Of a DNA stretch of 64,000 nucleotides, positions 43,652 through 52,379 are shown one piece after another. The DNA is taken from positions 310,280-374,279 of the forward strand of contig NZ_JAFHAP010000008.1 of NCBI RefSeq assembly GCF_016938855.1, given 5' to 3'. The position numbers were made by a program, and so were the translations under genes. Under the pieces are notes generated by a model. That model saw only the letters and a program-made list of their open reading frames with translations, was not told the origin of the DNA and did not search any database. The stretch comes from Polycladomyces zharkentensis (GTDB lineage Bacteria > Bacillota > Bacilli > Thermoactinomycetales > JIR-001). Within the stretch, counting starts at the first letter, position 1, and every line of letters starts with the position of its first letter.

Positions 43652-44935
43652 TTGCGGAACAAGTTGCGGGAACGGTTTGCTCTTCACAGATACCAAACCA
43701 CGTGGAAGCAGGAATTGCTGGCCGGCCTGACTTCATTTTTCACGATCGCCTACATCATCGTGATCAATGCGGCCATTTTGGCTGATGCGGGCATTCCGAT
43801 GCAGGCGGGCATCATCGCCACCGCATTGACCGCATTTGTGGGATGCATGCTGATGGGATGGTGGGCCAACGCGCCGATCGTGTTGGTTCCCGGTATGGGC
43901 GTCAACGCTTTTTTCTCTTATACCGTCGTACAATCGATGCATCTGACTTGGCAGGAAGCGCTCACGGTCGTCTTCCTGTCCGGCTTGTTGTTTACGATCG
44001 TTGCGTTTACCCGGCTGGTCGACTGGCTGAGTGAAGCCGTGCCCTCCTCTCTCAACGCAGGGATCAGCGTGGGGATCGGATTGTTTCTGACATTGATCGG
44101 CCTGCAAAAAGGCGGCATCGTGACCGCCAACGATTACTCCATGATCGCCATGGGCAACTTGGCTGAACCTCGTGTCATCGTGACACTGATCACATTGCTG
44201 CTGACCGTCATTTTGATGATTCGCGGCGTGCGCGGCAACTTCCTGATCGGCATCTTGGCCGGGAGCGCGTTGGCGAGCGTATGGGGGTTAATCGAGCGAT
44301 CCGGCGACACGGATGTGACGCTGCAAACCTATTGGAAAGTGGTGGGTACGCTCACCACTGACGGATGGGATCGCCTGCCGTTCTGGATTGCCACCTTCTC
44401 GTTGACGCTGATCCTCGTGTTTGAAAACATGGGTCTGCTTCACGGCATGTTACCTCGGAAAGAACAATTCCGCCGTTCATTTCAGGCCAACGCCATATCA
44501 GCCATGACAGCCGGGTTGCTGGGCACCAGCTCCACTGTATCCACCGTGGAGAGCGCTGCCGGGATCGCGGCGGGCGGACGAACAGGGATCACGGCGATCA
44601 CCACCGGTGTGTTGTTCTTGCTATCCCTGCTGTTCCTGCCCTGGATGCAATGGATCCCGCCAAGTGCGGTCGCACCCGTCCTGATCGTGCTCGGTGGACT
44701 GATGTTGGGCAACGTGCGCCGGATCCCGTGGGACGATATGAGCGAATGGTTTCCCGCTTATCTCATCGCCGCCGCCATTCCGCTGACTTACAGTATTGCG
44801 GATGGCATGGCATTCGGGTTTATTGCCTATCCGGTGTTGAAAATCGCCAAAGGCCAAGCCAAAAGTGTGCCGATCCCACTGTACATCATCGCTGGACTTT
44901 TTCTGCTCAGTTTTCTCTTGCGAATCTGGATGTAA
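43652..44935 (+). CDS. AzgA-type guanine/hypoxanthine permease
   Basis: The 427-residue product has the AzgA/PbuG signatures QELLAGLTSFFTIAYIIVIN, VLVPGMGVNAFFSYTVV and SSTVSTVESAAGIAAGGRTG, with ~12 membrane segments. It imports guanine, hypoxanthine or adenine by proton symport. I start at a TTG at 43652 with AGAAGG upstream; the GTG at 43616 gives a longer form. No purine riboswitch is visible in the short leader. Confidence 0.88.
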   Translation: MRNKLRERFALHRYQTTWKQELLAGLTSFFTIAYIIVINAAILADAGIPMQAGIIATALTAFVGCMLMGWWANAPIVLVPGMGVNAFFSYTVVQSMHLTWQEALTVVFLSGLLFTIVAFTRLVDWLSEAVPSSLNAGISVGIGLFLTLIGLQKGGIVTANDYSMIAMGNLAEPRVIVTLITLLLTVILMIRGVRGNFLIGILAGSALASVWGLIERSGDTDVTLQTYWKVVGTLTTDGWDRLPFWIATFSLTLILVFENMGLLHGMLPRKEQFRRSFQANAISAMTAGLLGTSSTVSTVESAAGIAAGGRTGITAITTGVLFLLSLLFLPWMQWIPPSAVAPVLIVLGGLMLGNVRRIPWDDMSEWFPAYLIAAAIPLTYSIADGMAFGFIAYPVLKIAKGQAKSVPIPLYIIAGLFLLSFLLRIWM

Positions 44936-44963
44936 AAACCCCCTGCATCATGCAGAGGGGGAA
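44936..44963 (-). terminator. hairpin between permease and mgtE
   Basis: CCCCCTCTGCA and TGCAGGGGG on the minus strand are followed by TTTTTA, so it fits termination of minus-strand transcripts (mgtE) better than of the permease, whose stop it touches. Confidence 0.6.
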
Positions 44964-45164
44964 TGCTGACAAATGGGTCAGACGCATGACAAGGTGATTC
45001 GTTTTTCTCGCTCGCTCCACCTGTACTCTGTGAGGAAACGGAATCAGGCCGACGCTTTGCTAGAGAAGACCGCGACGAAGCGGTCGGATTAAGAACCGCT
45101 CGGGAAACGTTGCAGACGCTCTGGCCCGATTTTCCGTCGTGGAACCCACAGGCTTTGTCCACAA
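44964..45164. other. intergenic stretch, possible IS right-end relic
   Basis: About 200 bases between the two hairpins lack a supported gene. The sequence from 45080 ends GGAACCCACAGGCTTTGTCC then ACAAACTACC, a form like the right-end hairpin and cleavage region of IS200/IS605 elements, but no tnpB coding piece is readable. Not called as an element. Confidence 0.25.
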
Positions 45165-45200
45165 ACTACCTTCCCTTTATCACACAGGGAAGGTTTTTGT
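45165..45200 (+). terminator. intrinsic terminator
   Basis: CCTTCCC-N11-GGGAAGG followed by TTTTTGTTTT on the plus strand; ends plus-strand transcription before mgtE. Confidence 0.75.
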
Positions 45201-45228
45201 TTTCTGGTGAGAGGAATGCGGACAAGAA

Positions 45229-46581
45229 TCAAACGTGCAACAACATCTGGGCGATCGTGAAATAGATGATCAATCCCGTGCCATCCACCAACGTGCTGAT
45301 AAACGGTCCGGAAACCACGGCGGGATCGATACGCAGCCGGTGCAGCACCAACGGCAGGATTGCCGCCACAAATGACGCCCAGATCACGATGACCAGGGCC
45401 GACAACGCCACCACAAAACCGATGTCGTATGAAACACCCAACAGATACGCGCGCAAAAAACCGACTACCCCCATGGCGACACCCAAAAAGACACCGACCA
45501 TCAATTCTTTTCTAACCACCCGAAACAGATCCGAAAACTGCACTTCGCCCATCCCTAACGCCCGCACCAACATACTGACGATTTGGGAACCGGTATTTCC
45601 GCCCGTCCCGATCAATAACGGAACGAAAAAGGACAGGGCGATGATCTTGGACATGGCTTCGTCATAATGACTCAAAACATTGGCCGTATAGGCACCGCCC
45701 ACAAAAAGAATCAACAGCCATCCGATCCGTTTGCGAAACAGCCCCCACACCGACGTTTTGAAATACGGTTCGGTCAGGGGTTGGCTCCCCCCCAGCTTTT
45801 GAAAATCCTCCGTCGTCACTTCCTGGATCACATCGATCAAGTCATCAACTGCAATGATTCCAATCATTCGCTTTTGCGCGTCGATCACGGGCAATGCCAC
45901 AAAATCGTAGCGGAACAACAGCTCTGCGGCTTCCTCCTGTCCCGTGTCGGCGGTGACGGCGATCACGTCTTCCGTCGCGATTTCGGACAGCCGTGTACCG
46001 GGATGGGCCAGAATAATCTCCTTCAAAGAGACAACGCCCACCAATTCACCGCGAACGTTGGTTACGTAGATATAGGAAATGATTTCTGCTTCATGCCCTA
46101 CTTTTCGGACGTGATTCAGCGTTTGCTCCACCGTCCAGCCTTCGCGGGCGGAAATATAGTCAACCGTTGCCAAACTTCCTGCCGTATCTTCGGGGAACGT
46201 CATCAACGTGTCGATCTTTTTTCGGTAATCTTCAGGGAGCAGGTCCAAGAGCCGAGCCGCCTGCAGGGGATGAATGGCCAGCAACATATCCACAACCGTG
46301 TCAGAGGACATCTGCTTCAGCAAAGGAGAGGTGATCTCATCCTCGAGATGGTGCAAAATCCGATACTGCAATTCGGGTTCGATGTACTCCAACGTCTCCG
46401 CCGCGACCGACAACGGCAACATCGAGATCAACTGAAGCTGTTCCTGATGGTCCATTTCACGGAGCATCTCGGACAGGTCATACGGTTGCAACGAACTGAC
46501 GCGTTCGGCCAACGCTTCTTTGTCCTGACGATCCAATACGGCCCGGATTTCTTCCAACGCTTCTGTTTTCATCCCTCTCAC
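45229..46581 (-). CDS. mgtE: magnesium transporter MgtE
   Basis: The 450-residue Mg2+ channel has the N-domain of helical repeats (SLQPYDLSEMLREMDHQEQL), a CBS pair (SEIATEDVIAVTADTGQEEA, IGIIAVDDLIDVIQE) that senses Mg2+, and five membrane segments with the pore region FFVPLLIGTGGNTGSQIVSM and WASFVAAILPLVLHRLRIDP. The GGAGGGTGAGAGGG site fixes the start. The long leader carries an M-box riboswitch that switches the gene off when Mg2+ is high. Confidence 0.96.
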   Translation of the reverse strand: MRGMKTEALEEIRAVLDRQDKEALAERVSSLQPYDLSEMLREMDHQEQLQLISMLPLSVAAETLEYIEPELQYRILHHLEDEITSPLLKQMSSDTVVDMLLAIHPLQAARLLDLLPEDYRKKIDTLMTFPEDTAGSLATVDYISAREGWTVEQTLNHVRKVGHEAEIISYIYVTNVRGELVGVVSLKEIILAHPGTRLSEIATEDVIAVTADTGQEEAAELLFRYDFVALPVIDAQKRMIGIIAVDDLIDVIQEVTTEDFQKLGGSQPLTEPYFKTSVWGLFRKRIGWLLILFVGGAYTANVLSHYDEAMSKIIALSFFVPLLIGTGGNTGSQIVSMLVRALGMGEVQFSDLFRVVRKELMVGVFLGVAMGVVGFLRAYLLGVSYDIGFVVALSALVIVIWASFVAAILPLVLHRLRIDPAVVSGPFISTLVDGTGLIIYFTIAQMLLHV

Positions 46582-46655
46582 CCTCCTTGGCTACCGTTCG
46601 TTCATTTATCATTCCCTCCTGTGCCCGAGAAAGGAACAACTTTTTCAGCCCAATC

Positions 46656-46690
46656 GAAAAACCCCTCATCAACGAGAGGGGTTTTTTGGC
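46656..46690 (-). terminator. M-box-controlled terminator
   Basis: AAAACCCCTC-tcgttga-tGAGGGGTTTT on the minus strand is followed by TTTTCG. CTCGTTGA in its 5' part is the exact complement of TCAACGAG in the 3' end of the M-box, so ligand-free RNA can form an antiterminator instead. Confidence 0.85.
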
Positions 46691-46742
46691 AATAATCACC
46701 TATCCGCATGCCGTTATATCCCGACATTCGGTTGCAACACCA

Positions 46743-46912
46743 CTCCCTCGTTGAGTTTTAGCACTATACGGCATAGGTCGGCAACGGATGCCTCCCAGCT
46801 ACATTAAAAAAGACCTTAATCCGATCTTTCTTGTTGACCCATTGGCGTCTCTCGACATTTTTGGGCAGTAGCCTGTCTCCGTATAGGAGCCTCACCTAAC
46901 AGAGGAGTCCGC
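46743..46912 (-). ncRNA. M-box (ykoK) magnesium riboswitch
   Basis: On the minus strand the core landmarks occur in order: TTAGGTGAGGCTCCTATAC, GCTACTGCCC, ATGTCGAGAGACGCCAATGG, GTCAACAAG, CGGATTAAGG, GTAGCTGGGAGGCA, CCTATGCCGTATAGTGCTAA and AACTCAACGAGG. These match the conserved ykoK/mgtE leader of Bacillus nearly base for base. It lies 160 bases before mgtE and is followed by a terminator, so high Mg2+ should stop transcription. Confidence 0.95.
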
Positions 46913-46939
46913 TATTCGATTTTGTTAAAACCCAGCGTT

Positions 46940-46968
46940 AATATACATGGAAACCAATCCAATGTCAA
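46940..46968 (-). promoter_or_regulatory. mgtE sigma-A promoter
   Basis: TTGACA (46968-46963) and TATATT (46945-46940) are separated by 17 bases, just upstream of the M-box. Confidence 0.75.
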
Positions 46969-47018
46969 CGATCAATCCATGGCCGCTTCGTTAAGATTTC
47001 ATTTGGCCGGATTCCCCA

Positions 47019-47660
47019 TCAACGACCGAACAACCGAAGGAAATCCCGTTTGCGCTCCGGTCGTTCGACCAACCCCAACCGGGCGAACAGCGCCAGGCTG
47101 AACACGCTCAAGCCTGCCGTAAAAACAGCGATCGGATGATCCCACTGCTGCAGCCAGGGCGGCAACCAAGGATGGATATCCAACCCGTAATCAAGCGCAT
47201 CATTGAGCAACACCCAAGCACCAGCCAGAACCAGATGAAACGGACGGTATGTGAAAAATCGGCTGTAGAGCACCGCTTCCGCCGCCATTCCCAGATGGGA
47301 CGACATCAACATCCAATCCGTCCAGTGCAATGCCTGAAAGAACGGGGCCGGCGCCATCCACGCACCCAAAAGAATCATCGCCACCGCCCAAATGCCGTAT
47401 TTAAACAACGTCACTGCCGCAAATGCTTCCAAAAGCGGACTGCGACGCCCCATTATATACAACAGCAGTACCAATGTGAACAGTGTGCTGGCTGTGGGGC
47501 TGTCCGGTACGAACAACTTCAGCCAGCCCTCCGTCATCTCCAGCTGCAAATGATACCAATAAAAGCCATAGACGGAGCCGAGCGCATTGATCACCAACAT
47601 GCTCCACAGAAACCACCGCCGATCCAGTTGCTCCATCCAAAAACGCCACCAAAACTTCAT
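47019..47660 (-). CDS. ypjA: DUF1405 membrane protein YpjA
   Basis: The 213-residue product has about six membrane segments and the DUF1405 features WSMLVINALGSVYGFYWYH, LFVPDSPTASTLFTLVLLLY and WMLMSSHLGMAAEAVLYSRF, plus LNDALDYGLDIHPWLP. Function unknown; in B. subtilis it follows qcrC, as here. The start ATG at 47660 follows GGGAGAATCGGT. Confidence 0.88.
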   Translation of the reverse strand: MKFWWRFWMEQLDRRWFLWSMLVINALGSVYGFYWYHLQLEMTEGWLKLFVPDSPTASTLFTLVLLLYIMGRRSPLLEAFAAVTLFKYGIWAVAMILLGAWMAPAPFFQALHWTDWMLMSSHLGMAAEAVLYSRFFTYRPFHLVLAGAWVLLNDALDYGLDIHPWLPPWLQQWDHPIAVFTAGLSVFSLALFARLGLVERPERKRDFLRLFGR

Positions 47661-47693
47661 ACCGATTCTCCCTGTCTGTTTCATTTTAAGTAG

Positions 47694-47725
47694 CAAAAAA
47701 GGTGATCATGACGACCACCTTTTTA
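47694..47725 (-). terminator. hairpin between qcrC and ypjA
   Basis: AAAAAGGTG and CACCTTTTT flank a short loop. It works in either direction and should reduce readthrough from qcrABC into ypjA. Confidence 0.65.
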
Positions 47726-47737
47726 CACTCTCCCTCA

Positions 47738-48529
47738 TTATTTCTGTTTGGCCAGCCATTCGGCCAGCTTTTCCTTTTCAGCTTCCGTTCCTTGGAACAT
47801 GCCGGGCGGCATCGGTCCAAGACCTTCGTTCATGATTTTGATAATCTCTTCTTTGCTGTGACGTTTTCCCACACCGATCAGGGTCGGACCGTTTACCCCT
47901 TCCAGTTTTTCACCGTGACATTGCACGCAGGCCTGCTGCTTGTAAATCTCGTAAGCGGGATCATTGGGCGCCACGATGGAGCCTTTCGGACCGCCCAATT
48001 GGACCGGCGGCGGCTGAGTGGCGAGCTGCTTCTCGTGCTCATCATACGCCGCCCAGGTCAGGACGACAGTGGCAATCAGTGCGAGCAGCATGATTCCCGT
48101 CGCAACCGGTCGACGCAACGGACGGCGCTCAGGACTCCGATCCAGCCACGGCGCCAAGAGCAGTGCGGTAAACGCGATACCGGGCAAGATCACGGTACCG
48201 ATGACGACGTAAGGTCCGCCGGCCCATTTGAATTTCAGGAGCTGGTACAAGAACAGGAAGTACCAGTCCGGAACAGGGATAAAGCTCGTGTTGGTCGGAT
48301 CGGCCAGTTCACCGAGCGGTGGCTCTTCAGCCATGACAGCCGACATGAATCCCACGAGGACGACAACCGCAACCATCCATTCCTTCAACAAAAAGTTCGG
48401 GAAAAACGGCTCGGTTTTCCCGGGGAACTCGGAGTAATCTTTCGGGTACATCTTCGGGCGATCGGCACGAATGCGCGAGTCGCCGACATAGATGATTTCT
48501 TTGTCGCCCTCACCATGTTGATGTGCCAA
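47738..48529 (-). CDS. qcrC: menaquinol:cytochrome c reductase, cytochrome b/c subunit
   Basis: The 263-residue protein joins the C-terminal part of cytochrome b (subunit IV-like; DWYFLFLYQLLKFKW, VILPGIAFTALLLAPWLD) with a c-type heme domain (QQACVQCHGEKLEGVNGPTL, axial Met near MPPGMF). It is typical of Bacillus-type bc complexes, passing electrons from menaquinol to cytochrome c. Last gene of qcrABC. Confidence 0.96.
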   Translation of the reverse strand: MAHQHGEGDKEIIYVGDSRIRADRPKMYPKDYSEFPGKTEPFFPNFLLKEWMVAVVVLVGFMSAVMAEEPPLGELADPTNTSFIPVPDWYFLFLYQLLKFKWAGGPYVVIGTVILPGIAFTALLLAPWLDRSPERRPLRRPVATGIMLLALIATVVLTWAAYDEHEKQLATQPPPVQLGGPKGSIVAPNDPAYEIYKQQACVQCHGEKLEGVNGPTLIGVGKRHSKEEIIKIMNEGLGPMPPGMFQGTEAEKEKLAEWLAKQK

Positions 48530-48555
48530 TGATTTTCCCCCCTAACGCGTGAGCA

Positions 48556-49227
48556 TTATAGCGGCCCGGAAATTCCTTGTCTTCGAATCAGCAGGAAGTG
48601 AGCGCCCAAGAGAGCCAGCAGGACCGCAGGGAGGAAGAATACGTGCAATGCGAAGAAACGTGCGAGCGTCTGAGCTCCGACGATTTCTCCCCCTTGCAGG
48701 AACGTGGCGATGTACGGGCCGATGTAAGGAACCGATGCCGCGATCTGCACCCCTACTTTCGTGGCGAAATACGCCTTATTGTCCCAAGGCAACAGGTAAC
48801 CGGTAAAGCCGAGTCCCAACATCACGAAGAAGATCAGCATCCCGATCACCCAGTTGAACTCACGGGGATTTTTGTACGCTCCGGTAAAAAAGACGCGCAG
48901 GGTGTGAAGGAACAGCATCACGATCGCCACACTGGCTCCCCAGTGATGCATTCCCCGAACGATGGACCCGAAGGCCACTTCGGTCTGCAGATATTTCACA
49001 CTCGCGTGAGCGTTCACAATATCCGGCACGTAATAGAGGGCCAAGAACATACCGGACAAAATCTGAATCACGACAATAAAAAAGGTCAACCCACCAAAGC
49101 AGTAAATAAATGCTGAGAAATGGTGAGCCGGGTTCACATGCTCCGGAACCTCGTGGTCGGCCACGTCACGCCACAGCGGAGTGATGTCCAGCCGACGATC
49201 CAACCATTCGTACATGCTTCGCAACAT
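48556..49227 (-). CDS. qcrB: menaquinol:cytochrome c reductase, cytochrome b subunit
   Basis: The 223-residue b6-like cytochrome has four membrane helices and heme ligands in HHFSAFIYCFGGLTFFIV-type (here NPAHHFSAFIYCFGG), MHHWGASVAIVMLFLHTLRV and the LPWDNKAYFATKVG region. It contains the quinol sites of the complex together with QcrC. Short gap to qcrA upstream. Confidence 0.96.
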   Translation of the reverse strand: MLRSMYEWLDRRLDITPLWRDVADHEVPEHVNPAHHFSAFIYCFGGLTFFIVVIQILSGMFLALYYVPDIVNAHASVKYLQTEVAFGSIVRGMHHWGASVAIVMLFLHTLRVFFTGAYKNPREFNWVIGMLIFFVMLGLGFTGYLLPWDNKAYFATKVGVQIAASVPYIGPYIATFLQGGEIVGAQTLARFFALHVFFLPAVLLALLGAHFLLIRRQGISGPL

Positions 49228-49233
49228 TCTTGC

Positions 49234-49761
49234 CTACACCCCGCTTCGCGGTTTAATCTTGCCGAGATACAGTTTGCCGTTTTCCACCTTGGTTTCGTAG
49301 GTGTCCAACGGCGCCGGCGGCGGTGTTCCCGGGATGTTGACCCCGTCTTTGTCGTAGCGCCCGAAGTGGCAGGGGCAAAAGTACTCATCTTTGAATTGCG
49401 GGTTCCCGTTCCACATCACAGTGCATCCCAAGTGTTTGCAAATCGGAGAAAGAGCCAGGATTTCACCGTTCGGTGATTTCCGGATCCACGCGGTAAGCGT
49501 TTCCCCTTCTTTGGGTTCGTACCAACCGTCTTTCCGGTGGACCTTGAATGTGATCGCCCGAGGTTGTTCATTAAATTCATTCACGTCACCGACTTCCACG
49601 AACTGGCTTCCTTCTCCCTTTTTCAGCATGGGATCGATGGCAAAGCGCACCATCGGGAACAACACGCCTGAGGCAAGAAAACCGGCTGTGCCCGCCAACG
49701 TGTATGTAAGAAACTGACGGCGGGACACACCGGATTTCTGCCGTCCCTGATCTTTGCTCAC
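49234..49761 (-). CDS. qcrA: menaquinol:cytochrome c reductase, Rieske iron-sulfur subunit
   Basis: The 175-residue protein has a twin-arginine-like N-terminus (SRRQFLTYTLAGTAGFLASG) and the 2Fe-2S motifs CKHLGC and CPCHFGRYDKDG. It takes electrons from menaquinol. It starts the qcrABC operon. Confidence 0.96.
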   Translation of the reverse strand: MSKDQGRQKSGVSRRQFLTYTLAGTAGFLASGVLFPMVRFAIDPMLKKGEGSQFVEVGDVNEFNEQPRAITFKVHRKDGWYEPKEGETLTAWIRKSPNGEILALSPICKHLGCTVMWNGNPQFKDEYFCPCHFGRYDKDGVNIPGTPPPAPLDTYETKVENGKLYLGKIKPRSGV

Positions 49762-49835
49762 GACTCGTCCGACCTCCCTCTATGCGGGTTAAACGTCCAC
49801 CGGACCGGAACCATCTAGCTTACTAGGACATATCC

Positions 49836-49865
49836 ATGATAGCCAACCGTCTCAATGAATGTCAA
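49836..49865 (-). promoter_or_regulatory. qcrABC promoter
   Basis: TTGACA (49865-49860) and TATCAT (49841-49836) with an 18-base spacer, about 75 bases upstream of qcrA. The rest of the 212-bp gap to ypiF shows no gene. Confidence 0.6.
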
Positions 49866-49973
49866 GAATTCGGAGTCTTCCGTATCGATTGATGACCGAA
49901 TCGTTAAAAAGGTGTAACGTTTTCCGTCGCCTTCTTTTTATACTGTATCCCTGATTCCTTCTCTTCATTCAGA

Positions 49974-50426
49974 TCATCCCGTTTGCCATAGTCTGATGAT
50001 GCGTGCCTGCAATCGTTCCGCTTCCGTTTGGATGTCCTGATCCGACACCAACCGGTATACGGTTACCCCGGCCACCAACAGCTTGATGGAATCAGGACTT
50101 TGAAACTCTCCCCACTCTTCGGCGAGATCCTCCGGTACGAGCAGGATGAGATGGTGAAACAGGGAACCTCCCAACTGTGACAGAACACTCTCAACATAGG
50201 GTCGGAATACTTTCGGACTGGCGCCGCTGTATGGAATCGGCGGCAACAGCAACACCCGCCCCGTCAAGGTCTTCTCCAAGAGATCCGCCACCGCACCGAT
50301 TCCCGCTGCCTCTTCCAGCTTCGGCTGTTTCTCCTCAAACCGCAACCGGAAGACCGGCAGGAGCAGCGTGTCCAAAAAAGGAGCATACCGCCCCCATTCG
50401 GTCGTATCCAACTGACTCCACTTCAT
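49974..50426 (-). CDS. ypiF: DUF2487 protein YpiF
   Basis: The 150-residue soluble protein has MKWSQLDTTEWGRYAPFLDT at the start and TGRVLLLPPIPYSG, LFHHLILLVPEDLAEEWGEF within, matching YpiF (DUF2487). It lies between ypiB and qcrA as in B. subtilis; function unknown. Confidence 0.85.
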   Translation of the reverse strand: MKWSQLDTTEWGRYAPFLDTLLLPVFRLRFEEKQPKLEEAAGIGAVADLLEKTLTGRVLLLPPIPYSGASPKVFRPYVESVLSQLGGSLFHHLILLVPEDLAEEWGEFQSPDSIKLLVAGVTVYRLVSDQDIQTEAERLQARIIRLWQTG

Positions 50427-50440
50427 TGATTTCCCTCCAA

Positions 50441-50468
50441 CAAAAAAATCGCCCGGCTTACGCCGAGC
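50441..50468 (-). terminator. terminator after ypiB
   Basis: GCTCGGC-gtaa-GCCGGGC on the minus strand followed by GATTTTTTTG, between ypiB and ypiF. Confidence 0.75.
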
Positions 50469-50480
50469 ATTATATCGAAC

Positions 50481-51032
50481 TTAACGATTGAATTCCAGCA
50501 GGTTCTTCCATTCTTCTGTCAGCTGTAAAAACGCCGCTTTATTTCCTTCGGCCAGCGCCTGGTCAATTTGACGATAAAGATGTTTTTTTTGAAATTCCTG
50601 TACCGCTTTATCGAGGATCATCTCCGCCATCAGACTCAACAGGGGTTCTTGCAACAAGTCTGGTTTTTCCATGGGATTTCCCTCCAATACAGCGGCATAT
50701 TCAGGACAGGTCGCCCTGTCTTTGAAGCTCAGGCCAATGTAGATTTCTTCATCGGGACAGGAACGGATATCATAAAACGCCGTTTCGACGTCGGTATACA
50801 CTTTCCGGTTCTTTTGGAAACGAAACGCGGGCATTTGGGAACATTTCGTGGAGATCAACAAAGTCTTGGGCAAACCGCGTAAGTTGTCGACAAAATGAAC
50901 CCGTTGGAGCAATCGCTCTTCCGAGGAAAGATAGCAAAGCAACCAGGAGGCCTCCCGTTTTTGGAGCTCATAGTGGGTCAAAAACCACTCGATGAACTCC
51001 TTTTTCTCGGACGTCGTCACGCAGTCGCTCAT
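50481..51032 (-). CDS. ypiB: UPF0302 protein YpiB (ReoY-type)
   Basis: The 183-residue protein has the UPF0302 block EKKEFIEWFLTHYELQKREA then SWLLCYLSSEERLLQRVHFV and the C-terminal helix pair YRQIDQALAEGNKAAFLQLT. Homologues (ReoY in Listeria, YpiB in B. subtilis) act with ReoM and ClpCP to control degradation of MurA. GGGGGGATGAACG precedes the ATG. Confidence 0.88.
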   Translation of the reverse strand: MSDCVTTSEKKEFIEWFLTHYELQKREASWLLCYLSSEERLLQRVHFVDNLRGLPKTLLISTKCSQMPAFRFQKNRKVYTDVETAFYDIRSCPDEEIYIGLSFKDRATCPEYAAVLEGNPMEKPDLLQEPLLSLMAEMILDKAVQEFQKKHLYRQIDQALAEGNKAAFLQLTEEWKNLLEFNR

Positions 51033-51126
51033 CGTTCATCCCCCCATCCCGCGATTGAAAATTGAGATATCTTGTTATTTTATTTATTCCATGGGAAGCG
51101 GTAAGTTTCCTTCCGGCAAGCGAAAA

Positions 51127-52257
51127 TTACCGAGTTGGAAAAGGACGGAAAAAATCCTCCTCCATCTCCTTTTCACCCAATCCGGAACCTTGTTGCAAAA
51201 AGCGACGTCCCAACGGTGTCATCCGAACCAGCCAACCGCCACCGGAGGCTTCGCCCAAGCACACCATTCCCAGATGAAGCATCATTTTCAACAGACGGTG
51301 AAATAATTGTTCTCTCGTCTCATAGTAGTAATCCTGTACCCACCCTTCCAGAGCGACAAGCAGATCGGACGATGACATCCAACGGTCGCCGGCCAGTAAA
51401 TCGACCCACCGGATCAACACCGGCAAACAGGGTAACGCGTGTCGATACAGACGAATCCAGAAGTGGATCATCTCCCGGGTTTCATCCGGTCCTTCAGTAA
51501 TGATTTTCCCCGCACCCGCTTCCGTTAAACGGAGATAACCGTCCATTTCTTCGGCGATATATCCCTGATAATACGCATAATCGTAAATCAGCGAAAAACG
51601 GTCCGGATATTGATGATAGCGGCGTCCGAAACCGAACCGGTAACCTTTTTTCATAATCAGCTCTTCGCGAACCGCAAATTGCGCCAGCAACCGGCGTTGT
51701 TGTTGCCGGTAGATGGCGCCTTCAGACGTCAATTGAACGATATGTTGGGAGACAAAGGACAAAAACCGTTTCAAATCCTGTTGAATCAATCCTTGTTCAT
51801 CCCGGTAGACCGTCGGTTCCGGTTGATCCCCGGATAGCGACTGCCTTTTGAGTTCCGCCATCACACGCATCACGCGCTGACGAAAATCGAGAGGCACCCG
51901 ATACAAATGGCGGGAATCGGAGGTAAATCCGGGAAACAGCCAACCGGACCGCAACCCTTTGCTCACCAGTTCACGTGGCTTCCCCTCGTTTTTTCCCCAT
52001 GCCATCCGCTCTTTGCTGAGCAGATCTTCCATGCTGTACACTTCCCGGGAATCAAGGCAGAGCAGTTGCAAAAAACGCCGCTCCTCCTCTTCCAGCCCGT
52101 ACACCAGCGCGCTCAAAACGGAAGGACGCCCCAAGTGGCGAAGCAACGAACAGATCATATGATGTTTGGAATGAGCGTCGCCTTCCACCCCATAATGCTC
52201 CTGCATACGCCGTAATTGTTCGATGTCCGCGTAAGTCAGCAAATCCGCCAGGTTCAC
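51127..52257 (-). CDS. hypothetical 376-aa helical protein
   Basis: GGAGGGG six bases before a GTG at 52257 fixes the start. The product is soluble and mostly helical, with several segments like winged-helix units (LGRPSVLSALVYGLEEEERR; LLVALEGWVQDYYYETREQL; HLGMVCLGEASGGGWLVRMT PLGRR). That overall form recalls the N-terminal domains found before XPB-type helicases, but no helicase domain is present and I cannot name the family. It takes the place that ypiA (a TPR gene) has in B. subtilis. Confidence 0.65.
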   Translation of the reverse strand: MNLADLLTYADIEQLRRMQEHYGVEGDAHSKHHMICSLLRHLGRPSVLSALVYGLEEEERRFLQLLCLDSREVYSMEDLLSKERMAWGKNEGKPRELVSKGLRSGWLFPGFTSDSRHLYRVPLDFRQRVMRVMAELKRQSLSGDQPEPTVYRDEQGLIQQDLKRFLSFVSQHIVQLTSEGAIYRQQQRRLLAQFAVREELIMKKGYRFGFGRRYHQYPDRFSLIYDYAYYQGYIAEEMDGYLRLTEAGAGKIITEGPDETREMIHFWIRLYRHALPCLPVLIRWVDLLAGDRWMSSSDLLVALEGWVQDYYYETREQLFHRLLKMMLHLGMVCLGEASGGGWLVRMTPLGRRFLQQGSGLGEKEMEEDFFRPFPTR

Positions 52258-52379
52258 CGCGACCCCTCCATCCCAACTATTTCCTATTCCTTATCATCGA
52301 CGAAATCGGCGAAACTTACACCTCCGATTCTGGTGATGTCGATGTCTCGTCACGCATGGTAAGCGTGGGGATATAAAGG

